Assembly (NCBI GenBank): GCA_903789615.1
Contig: CAIFEV010000002.1
Span: 124,001-188,000 of the forward strand
Reading direction: 5' to 3'
DNA from: an uncultured Lachnospiraceae bacterium
GTDB taxonomy: Bacteria > Bacillota > Clostridia > Lachnospirales > Lachnospiraceae
Length of the DNA: 64,000 nucleotides
A program made the position numbers and the translations under genes. The first letter of the stretch is position 1, and every line of letters starts with the position of its first letter. Positions 43,153-51,660 of the stretch are shown here, piece after piece. Below the pieces are notes generated by a model that did not search any database, was not told where the DNA came from, and worked only from the letters and a program-made list of their open reading frames with translations.

Positions 43153-43867
43153 ACGGCCACAATGCTGCCACAATGAGCGCCGGGAGAAGATTGGCAACCC
43201 GAACTTTTCGACCAAACAGCAGATTTACCCCGACGCAGAAAATCAAGATTGAACCTATATAGGAAAGATTGGCCATAGCGCGATCCGAAATCAGCGAGCT
43301 TACCGCCACAGCCAGCAATGTACAGCCCCCCTGAAGAATCCCTACCGGGATAGCAGAAAATGTACAACCTTTCCCCATAGATGCTGCCATCACCATCACA
43401 ATCACCATATCCAGGATTGCCTTGGCAAAGAGAATCGAGTGGTCCGCATAGATTCCGTCCTGTATCGAACCGACAACTGCCATTGCTCCGATACATACTG
43501 TCAGGGATGTATCAACAAATGCATCTACAAACTTCAAATCACGGGCACTGCCGGTTTTGCACTTCAACCACTCGCCGAACTGCTCCATTCTCCGGTCAAT
43601 ATTGATGATCTCTCCAAGTACTCCTCCAATTGCCAGCGAGAATATCATCATCATTGTTCCCGACGTCTGCAGTTCTCCATTTTCAAAGACAAGCATGCGC
43701 TGCAGTGCACCACCGATTCCGATAAATAAAACGGTAACAGCCGCACCGGCATTCAATGTCTGTCGAAATCTTTCCGGAATATGACTGCCAAACAGCGTCC
43801 CGATTATTCCGCCAGCCACAATGGCAAGTACATTGACAATCGTTCCAAGCCCCGGTACTGCGTACAT
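43151..43867 (-). CDS. DUF554 family membrane protein
   Basis: A 238-residue, intact DUF554 (YdfK-like) protein with about six or seven membrane segments: GLGTIVNVLAIVAGGIIGTL, FRQTLNAGAAVTVLFIGIGG, VVGSIQDGIYADHSILFAKA, GCTFSAIPVGILQGG. ATG 43867 has GAGGA. It is the reference that reveals the frameshift in the copy at 29775-30481. The function is unknown; it lies convergent to the OPT transporter and downstream of the nitroreductase operon. Confidence 0.9.
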   Translation of the reverse strand: MYAVPGLGTIVNVLAIVAGGIIGTLFGSHIPERFRQTLNAGAAVTVLFIGIGGALQRMLVFENGELQTSGTMMMIFSLAIGGVLGEIINIDRRMEQFGEWLKCKTGSARDLKFVDAFVDTSLTVCIGAMAVVGSIQDGIYADHSILFAKAILDMVIVMVMAASMGKGCTFSAIPVGILQGGCTLLAVAVSSLISDRAMANLSYIGSILIFCVGVNLLFGRKVRVANLLPALIVAALWP

Positions 43868-43966
43868 ACTTTTTCCTCACTTACCTGTAAAATAAAAACC
43901 GGGGATCAGTATGATGCAAAAAAAGCCGCTTGTCACGCATTATTTTAACTTTCGTCTGAAAAGTGT

Positions 43967-44236
43967 TCACGGTAAATCCAGAAGCTGCAAAACCGGCTTC
44001 TGCATCCGTTCAGAAAATCCCGCATCATTTTTTCCGCAGCACTTCCGCGCCTCCAGAAGGCTTCTCTGAATCTGTTCCAGTTCTTCCGCATTCTGATTTC
44101 CGTTTTTCTGCAGAATCCGGATGTATTTTCCAGCCGCGTCCAACAGTCTCAGTTGTCCATAATATGCAGGTTCTCCAGAAAGTCCGGCCGCCGACGTGAC
44201 TAAGTATGCCAGCAGTTCTTTTTCATCCTCACGCAT
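43967..44236 (-). CDS. Small conserved protein, DUF6092-like
   Basis: An 89-residue soluble, mainly helical protein: EDEKELLAYLVTSAAGLSGE, PAYYGQLRLLDAAGKYIRIL. The pattern resembles DUF6092 proteins, but I am only moderately sure. ATG 44236 lies nine bases after GGGGG and overlaps the end of the nitroreductase gene by eight bases, so the two are translationally coupled. It probably assists the nitroreductase or another enzyme of this operon; nothing in the sequence identifies an activity. Confidence 0.65.
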   Translation of the reverse strand: MREDEKELLAYLVTSAAGLSGEPAYYGQLRLLDAAGKYIRILQKNGNQNAEELEQIQRSLLEARKCCGKNDAGFSERMQKPVLQLLDLP

Positions 44237-44765
44237 TTCTTTCATCCCCCGAGTTCCAGAAAAGCACCTTATCAAGTGGTTTTCTGGCTGGTGCCACCAT
44301 CTCATTTTCTGAAACTCCAAGCGTCACCAGAAGTTCCAGCCGAAAACAATCCGGTATTCTGAGTATTTTTTTCACAGCAGTCGGATTATAGCTTTTTATC
44401 GCGCAGGTGCCGAGTCCCCGATCGGTTGCGGCCAGCATCAGATTTTCCGCTGCCATGGCAGCATCCATCATGCAGCCATAGCGGATTGAGTTCTCGCTCC
44501 CACGTTCCTCTACTTCACGCAAATCCGATGCAACAGCTATCACAACCGGGGGATGACCGCTGATTCCGGGGCTGAACATACAAACCTGTTTGACAATCGT
44601 CAAGTCATCTGCCACGATAAACCTCCAGGCCTGCAGATTGGAAGCTGTCGGCGCCATCTGTGCCGCCCGAATAAGTTCTTTGATCACGTCCCGGCTTATT
44701 CTCGTATCTGTGAATTTTCGAGTACTGCGGCGTTTCTGAATCACATCGGAAAACTCCACGTGCAT
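44229..44765 (-). CDS. Nitroreductase family protein
   Basis: A 178-residue FMN-dependent nitroreductase-fold protein: FSDVIQKRRSTRKFTDTRIS near the N-terminus holds the phosphate-binding Arg-Arg-Ser, MAPTASNLQAWRFIVAD the isoalloxazine contact, and DAAMAAENLMLAATDRGLGT and VTLGVSENEMV the second half. ATG 44765 follows AAGGAGAG. Such enzymes reduce nitro, quinone or related substrates with NAD(P)H; the physiological substrate is unknown. It is in the Crp/Fnr-headed operon. Confidence 0.9.
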   Translation of the reverse strand: MHVEFSDVIQKRRSTRKFTDTRISRDVIKELIRAAQMAPTASNLQAWRFIVADDLTIVKQVCMFSPGISGHPPVVIAVASDLREVEERGSENSIRYGCMMDAAMAAENLMLAATDRGLGTCAIKSYNPTAVKKILRIPDCFRLELLVTLGVSENEMVAPARKPLDKVLFWNSGDERNA

Positions 44766-44794
44766 CTCTCCTTCTCAGGACCAATTCCTGTATA

Positions 44795-45076
44795 TCAGCG
44801 GATTCTCAAATCCGTCCCGTATTTTCCGAAGCATTCTGCCAGAATCTGAAGTGCCTGTGCATACGAAGGATCAATTATCCGAACCGGAAGATCCCTAAGA
44901 TGATCCCACACTCCGGTCACAGTGTATCCGGTGCAGGCAAACACAATCGTATCGGCCCCTTTTGCCACCAATATTTCTGCTGCAGAACGAATTGCCTTTT
45001 TTCCCTCTTCTGTCTGAAGATCGCTTGATGTCACAATCCCTTCGGGGCACTCGTAACCAGTCAAGCTGTCCCCCAA
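44795..45076 (-). pseudogene. C-terminal fragment of an Asp/Glu (hydantoin) racemase-like protein
   Basis: Ninety-three codons from a TTG at 45076 match only the second half of an Asp/Glu/hydantoin racemase-type protein: AAEILVAKGADTIVFACTGY, with the catalytic-type Cys, and LPVRIIDPSYAQALQILAEC. Full members have about 220-240 residues. The frame is closed by a stop within the end of the Crp/Fnr gene about 17 codons upstream, and the TTG has no ribosome site, so the N-terminal half is gone. It sits between the Crp/Fnr and nitroreductase genes. A very small functional protein cannot be excluded. Confidence 0.6.
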
Positions 45077-45099
45077 ATGATTGATGTTCCCAATATGAC

Positions 45100-45780
45100 T
45101 CAGAGATTCACAATTTTCAACAGTTCATCATATTTAACAATAAAATAGTGTCCTTCCTTTTTTGTAATAATGCCATTTTTCACCAGCTTTGCAAATATAT
45201 TTGAGACATTGACCCGGCTGCAATTCACCATGTGTGCCATTTCTTCATGAGTAAAATGAAGTTTAATCTGTATCTCGCCATTATTTTCTTCGCCATATTG
45301 ATCAGCCAGATAAACTAATGCCTGACATACTCGTGATAAAGAATCGCGAAAGGAAAGCGTAATTTCCTGCGCTGAATAAATTCTCATTTTTCTGGCCATA
45401 ATTTCTATGACATTCAGACTCAAATCAGGATTTTTTCTCAGTTTTTCTATAAATTCTCCGGAAGGTATGACATATATCTCACTGTCCGCAGCCGCAGTTG
45501 CCGTATAATATGTCGGATAATCCGGCACAGCACTAGCTTCTCCAAACAGGCATCCCGAATCCGCCACAAAAATTCCTTTTTCTTCTCCGTCCTCTGTAAA
45601 GTGGCCCAGCCGAATTCTGCCAGATTTCACAATGTAAACAACCTTCAGCTTTGTCCCTTGCTCATATACAATCCTGTCTTTTCTAACGCTGAATGTCTGA
45701 AGGCCTTCCGTCAGAATATCCCAAGTTGATATCGGAATGCGTATCCAAGGATTATCAATATAAAGATTTGTTTTCATCAT
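45100..45780 (-). CDS. Crp/Fnr family transcriptional regulator
   Basis: A 226-residue Crp/Fnr regulator: cyclic-nucleotide-type sensor barrel (RIVYEQGTKLKVVYIVKSGR, GCLFGEASAV) and a C-terminal HTH (FTHEEMAHMVNCSRVNVSNI, KNGIITKKEGHYFIV). There is no N-terminal Fe-S cysteine cluster, so it is not a classical FNR. I start at ATG 45780, with GAAGG upstream; ATG 45777 is an alternative. The 24-codon longer frame would run through a perfect palindrome (45822-45837) that is better read as its operator. It faces the NhaC operon and probably controls both sides. Confidence 0.9.
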   Translation of the reverse strand: MMKTNLYIDNPWIRIPISTWDILTEGLQTFSVRKDRIVYEQGTKLKVVYIVKSGRIRLGHFTEDGEEKGIFVADSGCLFGEASAVPDYPTYYTATAAADSEIYVIPSGEFIEKLRKNPDLSLNVIEIMARKMRIYSAQEITLSFRDSLSRVCQALVYLADQYGEENNGEIQIKLHFTHEEMAHMVNCSRVNVSNIFAKLVKNGIITKKEGHYFIVKYDELLKIVNL

Positions 45781-45821
45781 GTGGTTAACCTTCAACTGCC
45801 GTTTTCTCGCTGACAGCAACC

Positions 45822-45865
45822 TGTAAACTGCTTTACAAAAAAACAAAGCCATCCTGTAAATTACA
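45822..45865. promoter_or_regulatory. Crp/Fnr-type operator palindromes
   Basis: TGTAAA-CTGC-TTTACA at 45822-45837 is a perfect 16-bp palindrome with the 6-4-6 layout of Crp/Fnr-class sites. A second, shorter symmetric site, TGTAA-A-TTACA, is at 45855-45865. Both lie just upstream of the Crp/Fnr start and on the way to the divergent NhaC promoter. Binding by the adjacent regulator is inferred. Confidence 0.6.
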
Positions 45866-45941
45866 AAACATACTGCCAGACATATTTATTGTATAGTAAA
45901 CTCAATCCATAAATCATAACAAGAAAAAAATCAGTTGTTTT

Positions 45942-45986
45942 ACAAAGACAATGGTGTCGATTTCCGGACCATTGTCTTTGTTTTTT
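45942..45986 (+). terminator. Leader terminator (possible attenuator) upstream of the NhaC operon
   Basis: A perfect 14-bp stem, ACAAAGACAATGGT/ACCATTGTCTTTGT (45942-45955 and 45968-45981), with a 12-base loop is followed by TTTTTT, a textbook plus-strand terminator. It stands 47 bases before the NhaC start, with no gene upstream on the same strand, so it should interrupt the NhaC leader. Antitermination by a protein or ligand is likely; no known riboswitch fold is visible. Confidence 0.75.
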
Positions 45987-46033
45987 GCAATTCGGCATCA
46001 ATTACAGGTTGAAGATTATAGAGGAGGCAAAGT

Positions 46034-47503
46034 ATGGAAATGAAAGCAGAAAACAATTTGAAATTTTTTGGCGGAAAATTCATGGCAGTTATTCCATTAA
46101 TCCTTTTTGTCATATCCTGTATTATTCTTTTTGTCGTATTAAAAGACTACTCTATGGTATCCCTGTGCGTAGGCGGCTACTGTTCTATTATTGCAGGTTC
46201 TCTATTGACCAGAAATCAAAGTCAGTACTGGAATGCCGTTGTAAAAGGAATGGCTTCTGAAACTGTACAGACACTGGCACTGATCTTGTTTATTGTCGGT
46301 ATGTTTGGGAAAATGATGACACGTGCACATATAGCCTACGGTTTTGTGTGGATAGGCAATTCCCTGCATCTTACCGGCGGTGCTTTTACAGGTTTTACAT
46401 TTTTTGCCACCTGCATACTGTCTATGTCTACCGGAACTTCCATCGGAACATTATTCACTGCGTTTCCAATTTTGTATCCGGCTGGAATTCTTCTCGGGAG
46501 CAATCCGGTAGTTCTTGCCGGCGCTATTCTTTCTGGTGCAATTTTCGGAGATAATGTTGCTCCTATTTCGGATACTACTATCGCCTCAGCCTCTTCTCAG
46601 GAATATAAATATCACAAAGGTACAGCTGATATCGGCGGCGTTGTGGCAACCCGCATGAAATATGCTCTTGTCGCTGCAGCAATTGCTCTCCTCCTCTTTA
46701 TCATAACGGGTGGCACCGGTCAAAATAGTGCTCAGGCCTCTGATCTTCTATCCTCATATGTGGATCCACATGGTCTGATAATGCTTATACCCGTTGCCCT
46801 TCTACTTGTCATTTCCATAAAAACCCAGAACATTTTTCTAGCTTCTACAGTTGGCATTATTTCCGGAACAATATTGGGACTCATTTCGAATGTACTCTCT
46901 CCTTCCGATGTAATAAGCATGGAGCGTGGTTCCCTCTCCGGTTTCCTTGTAGACGGCATCAACAATATGATTGGTACAGTCGGATATCTCTATGCAGTAG
47001 CTGGAATTATTGGAATTCTGAATGAAAGCGGGGCCATGGATGCCATTATTGACGCCCTGTTGCACAGCCGTCTCAATAAAACGGTTACAGGTTCAGAGAT
47101 AATTATGATGATAGGTATGATGATTTTCTCTATATGCCTTGGTTCTGCCAACGGACCTGCAATTATCATGTTCGGCCCGATTGCGAACGAAATTGGTAAA
47201 AACAAGGATCTTCATCCTTATAGAAGAGCAAATCTGCTCGATGGGTTTGCAAGCACTCTTCCGGTAATTATCCCTGTAACCAGTTCCTTTATCTTTATCA
47301 CCCTGTCATGTGTAACCAGCTGTGCTGCTGATTACGACTTTATATCCGAAATCAGTCCTGTTGCACTTGCGGGCCGAACCTATCATTGCATCGCCTTGTT
47401 CTTTGTTCTACTCTTTGCTGTTATCACAGGATGGGGAAGAAAATATGAAAGTAAAAGCGGAGAAATGACTAGTATCCCTGCGGAAGAAAACGTCGTCTGT
47501 TAA
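46034..47503 (+). CDS. NhaC family Na+/H+ antiporter-like transporter
   Basis: A 489-residue membrane protein with about 11-12 hydrophobic segments. The NhaC-type core is ILSMSTGTSIGTLFTAFPIL and GAILSGAIFGDNVAPISDTT, followed by the mirror-repeat text PAIIMFGPIANEIGKNK. ATG 46034 has AGGAGG eight bases upstream. In catabolic operons such NhaC-like proteins can act as organic anion or amino-acid exchangers (malate/lactate type) rather than pure Na+/H+ antiporters. It is first of three genes, with an aminotransferase and an HpaI-type aldolase. Confidence 0.88.
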   Translation: MEMKAENNLKFFGGKFMAVIPLILFVISCIILFVVLKDYSMVSLCVGGYCSIIAGSLLTRNQSQYWNAVVKGMASETVQTLALILFIVGMFGKMMTRAHIAYGFVWIGNSLHLTGGAFTGFTFFATCILSMSTGTSIGTLFTAFPILYPAGILLGSNPVVLAGAILSGAIFGDNVAPISDTTIASASSQEYKYHKGTADIGGVVATRMKYALVAAAIALLLFIITGGTGQNSAQASDLLSSYVDPHGLIMLIPVALLLVISIKTQNIFLASTVGIISGTILGLISNVLSPSDVISMERGSLSGFLVDGINNMIGTVGYLYAVAGIIGILNESGAMDAIIDALLHSRLNKTVTGSEIIMMIGMMIFSICLGSANGPAIIMFGPIANEIGKNKDLHPYRRANLLDGFASTLPVIIPVTSSFIFITLSCVTSCAADYDFISEISPVALAGRTYHCIALFFVLLFAVITGWGRKYESKSGEMTSIPAEENVVC

Positions 47504-47558
47504 CTGTTATATTCATGAACAATCAGTATTGAAATCGGTATATAGAAGGAGAAGACAT

Positions 47559-48659
47559 ATGGTTAATAACATTGTAAGTGAATTTGTAAAATCGGCTCCG
47601 CCCTACAACTTTGGCATTGGAGACACCCACAAGCCATTCAGGCCGGGAATCACAAGTGCAATTGAGATGCATAAAAACGAAAATCCCTTTGGTGTCTCGC
47701 CCAAGGCTGCTGCTGCCATGCTCAATGCCTGCGGTCGTTCAAACAGATATCCCGATATTACTGCTTTGAAACTCAGAAAAAAGCTTGCTATTCTTCACAA
47801 TGTCACGCCTGAAAATATTCTTGTCACGCAAGGTGCTACCAGTGCTCTGGCATTTATCGGCGACATGTTTATCAAACCCGGTAGTGAAGTTATTGTTGCA
47901 CCGCCAACATATCCGAATTATTACAACATCACAAAAAAGAATAATGGAAAAATTGTCGAAGTCCCTGTGGGCAGCGATTACAGACCGGATTTTGAAAAAA
48001 TGTATGACGCTGTCACAGATACAACAAGACTCATATTTCTGTGCAATCCGAATAATCCTACCGGCACGATATGTGATGACAAAAAATTGATTGAGTTCAT
48101 TCACAAAGTGCCAGAACATCTGGTTGTTGTAGTCGATGAAGCTTACTTTGAATTTATTGACAAACCGGACTATCAAAGTATGATTTCACAAATCTCGGAT
48201 AATCTGAATCTCATCGTTGTCAAAACATTTTCCAAAATATACGGAATGGCTGGTTCAAGACTTGGATATGCAATTTCAAATCGGGAAATCATCGGATATC
48301 TGAATACAGATGCTGTCGGATTTTGCTGCAATCGGGTTGCTCTGGAAGGAGCCGAAGCAGCTGTTGATGACAAGGATTTTGTCGAATACACGATATCACA
48401 CAATAAAGAAGGAAGAGATTATCTGACACGTGAAATGGAAAATCTCGGTTTCAACGTCTGGCCATCCGGGACCAATTTCATCTTCTTTGATGCCAAGATG
48501 CCGCCGAAATACATGGCAGATGAACTCTACACATATGGCGTGAATATCAGAGGTGATTTTCCTATGTGCAGGATTTCAATCGGCACCATGGAACAGAACA
48601 GAATAGCTGTTGCAGCAATGAAAGAGATCGTGAAGAATTACAAGTCAGAGGTACGATAA
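47559..48659 (+). CDS. Histidinol-phosphate aminotransferase-like PLP enzyme
   Basis: A 366-residue class I/II aminotransferase of the HisC group. The PLP Lys is in VVKTFSKIYGMAGSRLGYAI; LIFLCNPNNPTGT and VVVVDEAYFEF carry the pyridine-ring and phosphate contacts, and EMHKNENPFGVSPKA the N-terminal substrate loop. I start at ATG 47559 with AGGAG upstream. Its stop overlaps the next start (TAATG). The operon has no other histidine genes, so a catabolic transamination feeding the neighbouring aldolase is more likely than histidine synthesis (inference). Confidence 0.88.
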   Translation: MVNNIVSEFVKSAPPYNFGIGDTHKPFRPGITSAIEMHKNENPFGVSPKAAAAMLNACGRSNRYPDITALKLRKKLAILHNVTPENILVTQGATSALAFIGDMFIKPGSEVIVAPPTYPNYYNITKKNNGKIVEVPVGSDYRPDFEKMYDAVTDTTRLIFLCNPNNPTGTICDDKKLIEFIHKVPEHLVVVVDEAYFEFIDKPDYQSMISQISDNLNLIVVKTFSKIYGMAGSRLGYAISNREIIGYLNTDAVGFCCNRVALEGAEAAVDDKDFVEYTISHNKEGRDYLTREMENLGFNVWPSGTNFIFFDAKMPPKYMADELYTYGVNIRGDFPMCRISIGTMEQNRIAVAAMKEIVKNYKSEVR

Positions 48660-49438
48660 TGAGCAACCCGGTTATGAAAAAATTCTTTTCAAACAAACGC
48701 ACGATTGGGACCTTTTTAAATTATGGGTCCCCTGCTGTTGCCGAAACACTGGGCATCGCAGGTCTTGACTACTTTATTGTGGACACAGAGCACAGCCCGT
48801 TCGGTTTGAACGAAACGCTTCAGTGCGTGAGAAGTGCTCAAATATATGGAATCACTCCTTTTGCACGAATTCCGGGTATTGACCGGGAAAATGTACTGAA
48901 AATGCTTGATATAGGTGTACAGGGACTTATTGTACCAGGTATCAGACATATGGAGGAGATCGACCTCCTCATTGAATTTGGCAAGTATACGCCAATCGGG
49001 AAGCGGGGATTTTGTCCAACGCGATGCTGTGACTATGGTTATGGTGCAGTGTTTTCGAACGGAATACAATCCTATACCGCAGAATGCAACCAGCAGACAA
49101 TGCTGATACCACAGTGTGAAACCGTTGAATGTCTGGATATGATAGAAGACATTGTACAAAAAGAAGGGGTAGATGGTATATTCATCGGACCGTTTGATTT
49201 GTCTCTTGACATGGGGATTCCTGCTCAATTTGAAGATATTCGATTTCGAAATGCCATCGAAAGAGTTTTGCATGCCTGCAAAGCCGCTCATAAATGGTCT
49301 TGTATATTTGCTCCCGATCGTAACACCGCACAATCGAGGCTGGTGCAGGGCTTCGACAGTGTGACGTATACAGCTGATCTCAATCGGCTTGTGGATGCAT
49401 TTAAAACGGACGTAGAAATTTTGAAGCAATTTACCTGA
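48659..49438 (+). CDS. HpcH/HpaI-type aldolase
   Basis: A 259-residue class II (metal-dependent) pyruvate-type aldolase. Visible marks are DYFIVDTEHSPFGLNETLQC, LDIGVQGLIVPGIRHMEEID, the metal ligand Glu in MLIPQCETVECL, and GVDGIFIGPFDLSLDMGIPA with the metal-binding Asp. The start ATG overlaps the stop of the aminotransferase gene by one base. Members cleave 4-hydroxy-2-keto acids to pyruvate and an aldehyde. After transamination of an amino acid by the upstream enzyme this would complete a breakdown route (inference). Confidence 0.88.
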   Translation: MSNPVMKKFFSNKRTIGTFLNYGSPAVAETLGIAGLDYFIVDTEHSPFGLNETLQCVRSAQIYGITPFARIPGIDRENVLKMLDIGVQGLIVPGIRHMEEIDLLIEFGKYTPIGKRGFCPTRCCDYGYGAVFSNGIQSYTAECNQQTMLIPQCETVECLDMIEDIVQKEGVDGIFIGPFDLSLDMGIPAQFEDIRFRNAIERVLHACKAAHKWSCIFAPDRNTAQSRLVQGFDSVTYTADLNRLVDAFKTDVEILKQFT

Positions 49439-49492
49439 TCCCGCTCTTACGATAAACTATCCGCACAAATATTCCGTCGTCCTCCTTCCGCC

Positions 49493-50707
49493 TCATTTCT
49501 TCCCCTCCTCAAACTCCTCCAAATCCATAATCGCACAGGCAAGAAGCTTTGCCCGTTCAAACAGAGAGTCCACAACCGCGTATTCGCGGCAGGTGTGGTT
49601 AAACCCGCCGCGAACCCCCATGGCGCAGACCGTCGGCACGCCGGCCGCCTGAAAATACGTCGCGTCCGAGGTGCCGCCCAGGCGCACGCGCCCCATAGCG
49701 CCAAGTCCCAGTTTCTCCGACTCTGCCGAAAGGAAAGCGGCTACGGCATCATTTTCGGGCGTCTCGACAAAAGGCCCCATGTATTCTGTGAAGCGAAACT
49801 CCGTGTGGGTCCCTTCAATGTGAGATTCCTGAGCGATTTTCTGAAGCCCCGCCCTGACCCGTTCCTTCTCATCCGGATTTGTATACCGGACGTCGATCAG
49901 AATATGGCACTCGTCCGGGATTCCGTTTGGGACCTGGCCGCCCTGCACGATTGTCGGCGTAACGGTCGTTCCCGCCTCAAGGCATGTCAGAGCATCAGCC
50001 TCAAGCACCTTGTGCGCAGCCTCAACGACGGCATTGCGCCCGTGCAGGTAGTCATTTCCCGCGTGCGCGGCGATGCCCCTGATGGTCATGTCGCCGTTCC
50101 CGCCGCCCCGTCTGGCAACGCAGATTTCATTTGCCATTCTTCCGGTTTCCATGTTAAAGCATACCAGCGCTCCGGAGGCAAGTCTGACAAGCTGCTGCGC
50201 CGTTGTCGCGTCCGCGTGACCTTTCTCTTCATCGCCGGCAAGAAGGATGCGGACCGGCCGCTCATTCCAGCCAGCCTTCTGCAGCGCCCGGATGACCCAG
50301 ACTGCGATCACAATACCACCCTTCATGTCGAGAACACCGAGTCCGTGCGCCCTGCCGCCCTCTATGCGGAAATGCGGTGTGCCGTCCAGGACGTCCGGCG
50401 CGTCCTGTTTCTTTTCCGGATCCGGACAGTTTCCGACTGTATCAAAGTGCCCGCCAAGCAAAACCGGCTTTCCGGGCCGTTCTCCGCCCCAGACCGCTTC
50501 AAGAAGACAGCTGTTCACCGGTCCCACATCATGCTCGGTGACGCGCAGTCCCATCCTGCGAAAAACCTCAGCCAGCCTGTCCTCCATCTGCATGGCCGCC
50601 TTCGGGTCCCGGCTAAAGGACGGTATCTCTACAAATTCCTTCCACATCGCAAGCATATCTTCCCGATGTGCATCGATGTACTGCAGAACTTCCGTATATG
50701 GTTTCAT
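49493..50707 (-). CDS. M20 family metallopeptidase (carboxypeptidase/ArgE-DapE-like)
   Basis: A 404-residue dinuclear zinc hydrolase of the M20 family. Metal and catalytic residues are readable: LLGGHFDTVGN (His and catalytic Asp), GLGVLDMKGG (bridging Asp), LAGDEEKGH (base and ligand Glu), and FNHTCREYAVVDS (last His). The dimerisation domain contains AAHAGNDYLHGRNAVVEAAH. I start at ATG 50707 with GGAGG; a longer frame has no support. Substrates include peptides and N-acyl amino acids. It follows the acetylesterase-like gene by 47 bases. Confidence 0.92.
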   Translation of the reverse strand: MKPYTEVLQYIDAHREDMLAMWKEFVEIPSFSRDPKAAMQMEDRLAEVFRRMGLRVTEHDVGPVNSCLLEAVWGGERPGKPVLLGGHFDTVGNCPDPEKKQDAPDVLDGTPHFRIEGGRAHGLGVLDMKGGIVIAVWVIRALQKAGWNERPVRILLAGDEEKGHADATTAQQLVRLASGALVCFNMETGRMANEICVARRGGGNGDMTIRGIAAHAGNDYLHGRNAVVEAAHKVLEADALTCLEAGTTVTPTIVQGGQVPNGIPDECHILIDVRYTNPDEKERVRAGLQKIAQESHIEGTHTEFRFTEYMGPFVETPENDAVAAFLSAESEKLGLGAMGRVRLGGTSDATYFQAAGVPTVCAMGVRGGFNHTCREYAVVDSLFERAKLLACAIMDLEEFEEGKK

Positions 50708-50754
50708 ATGATCCTCCGTCTTTCCGGCATGTTCCTTCTCTTCCCCGGATCTGC

Positions 50755-51585
50755 TCATTCTTCGTCTGCCACACGCCGCAAATAATCCGCCGTCCTCCGT
50801 CCGGCTTCTTCCCCGGCCTCGTTGTACGCCTGCTGGTAGTAGTGGAAAGAATCCTTCATCAGCCCGCGCGCTCTCATGCCGGCCAGGCACGTGCTGACCA
50901 TCGTGACGCCCGGGGTGTCTGATGCGATCGCGTCCTGCAGCGCGATCAGCCGGTCGTAGCGCTCATACGCTCCCGGGATGTTGCATTTCCCGATGCGCAC
51001 CAGAAAGAGGCGCTCAATGCCGTGCGCAAAAAGCGCGGAAAGAAGCTTTCCGAAATCCTCCCGATATCTGCCCTCCGGCGTGCCAAGATCTCCGTCCGTC
51101 TCGCCCTGGCACCAGAGCACGAAGCGGTGGCGCAGGGTCAGGCCGTGTGACAGGCAGTACGCCTCGCAGGCACCCAGGCGCTCAATCGCGTCGGACAGGT
51201 ACCCTTCCGGCGCGCCCGGCGTCCACTGCGCGATGCTGCTGCCGCCCTTTGACGCGGACACCCCCAGCACCGGCACGCTCGTCTCCTGATAATACTTCCT
51301 GACAAATGCACTCACCATCGAACCGGTCTTCATCGCCCCGTCATGAATTCCCGGCGTCCGGTTCTCGTTCACGCCGAACGGCTCGCGGACCGTGTGCAGC
51401 CTGCCTGGATCCGAGACCGCCCGGTACTCGGCCCCCATCTCCTCTCCGGGGACAGGCGCCTTCTGCGGCCATCTCTCACTTGTTATGCCGCGGCCGGCCA
51501 TGTTGGACTGTCCCATGAACAGAAATAAATCGTAAACTTTTCCGCTGCCTGCATGCATCATTTCCGGCATCTGCCCGCCTCCCAT
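50755..51585 (-). CDS. Sialate O-acetylesterase-like (SASA/DUF303) hydrolase
   Basis: A 276-residue SGNH-type esterase of the SASA domain family. The nucleophile Ser is in LFLFMGQSNMAGRG near residue 27, the oxyanion-type Gly in VLGVSASKGGSSIAQWTP, FVLWCQGETDGDLG supplies the conserved WxQGE block, and DSFHYYQQAYNEAG the catalytic Asp-x-x-His. No signal peptide is present, so it would act inside the cell on imported acetylated sugars. ATG 51585 follows AAAGGA. It is probably co-transcribed with the M20 gene. Confidence 0.88.
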   Translation of the reverse strand: MGGGQMPEMMHAGSGKVYDLFLFMGQSNMAGRGITSERWPQKAPVPGEEMGAEYRAVSDPGRLHTVREPFGVNENRTPGIHDGAMKTGSMVSAFVRKYYQETSVPVLGVSASKGGSSIAQWTPGAPEGYLSDAIERLGACEAYCLSHGLTLRHRFVLWCQGETDGDLGTPEGRYREDFGKLLSALFAHGIERLFLVRIGKCNIPGAYERYDRLIALQDAIASDTPGVTMVSTCLAGMRARGLMKDSFHYYQQAYNEAGEEAGRRTADYLRRVADEE

Positions 51586-51660
51586 GAAATCCTTTAATCT
51601 GTGTTATCAAAACAAGTATAAATGGCAGGAACGGAAATTCAACTTTTGCATTGCACAAAA

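Noticed and set aside
43093-43496. Minus-strand open frame at 43059-43496
   Set aside because: It is an out-of-phase shadow of the intact DUF554 gene and crosses the terminator.
47559-48659. Part of a histidine biosynthesis operon
   Set aside because: Only a HisC-type aminotransferase is present; its neighbours are a transporter and an aldolase.
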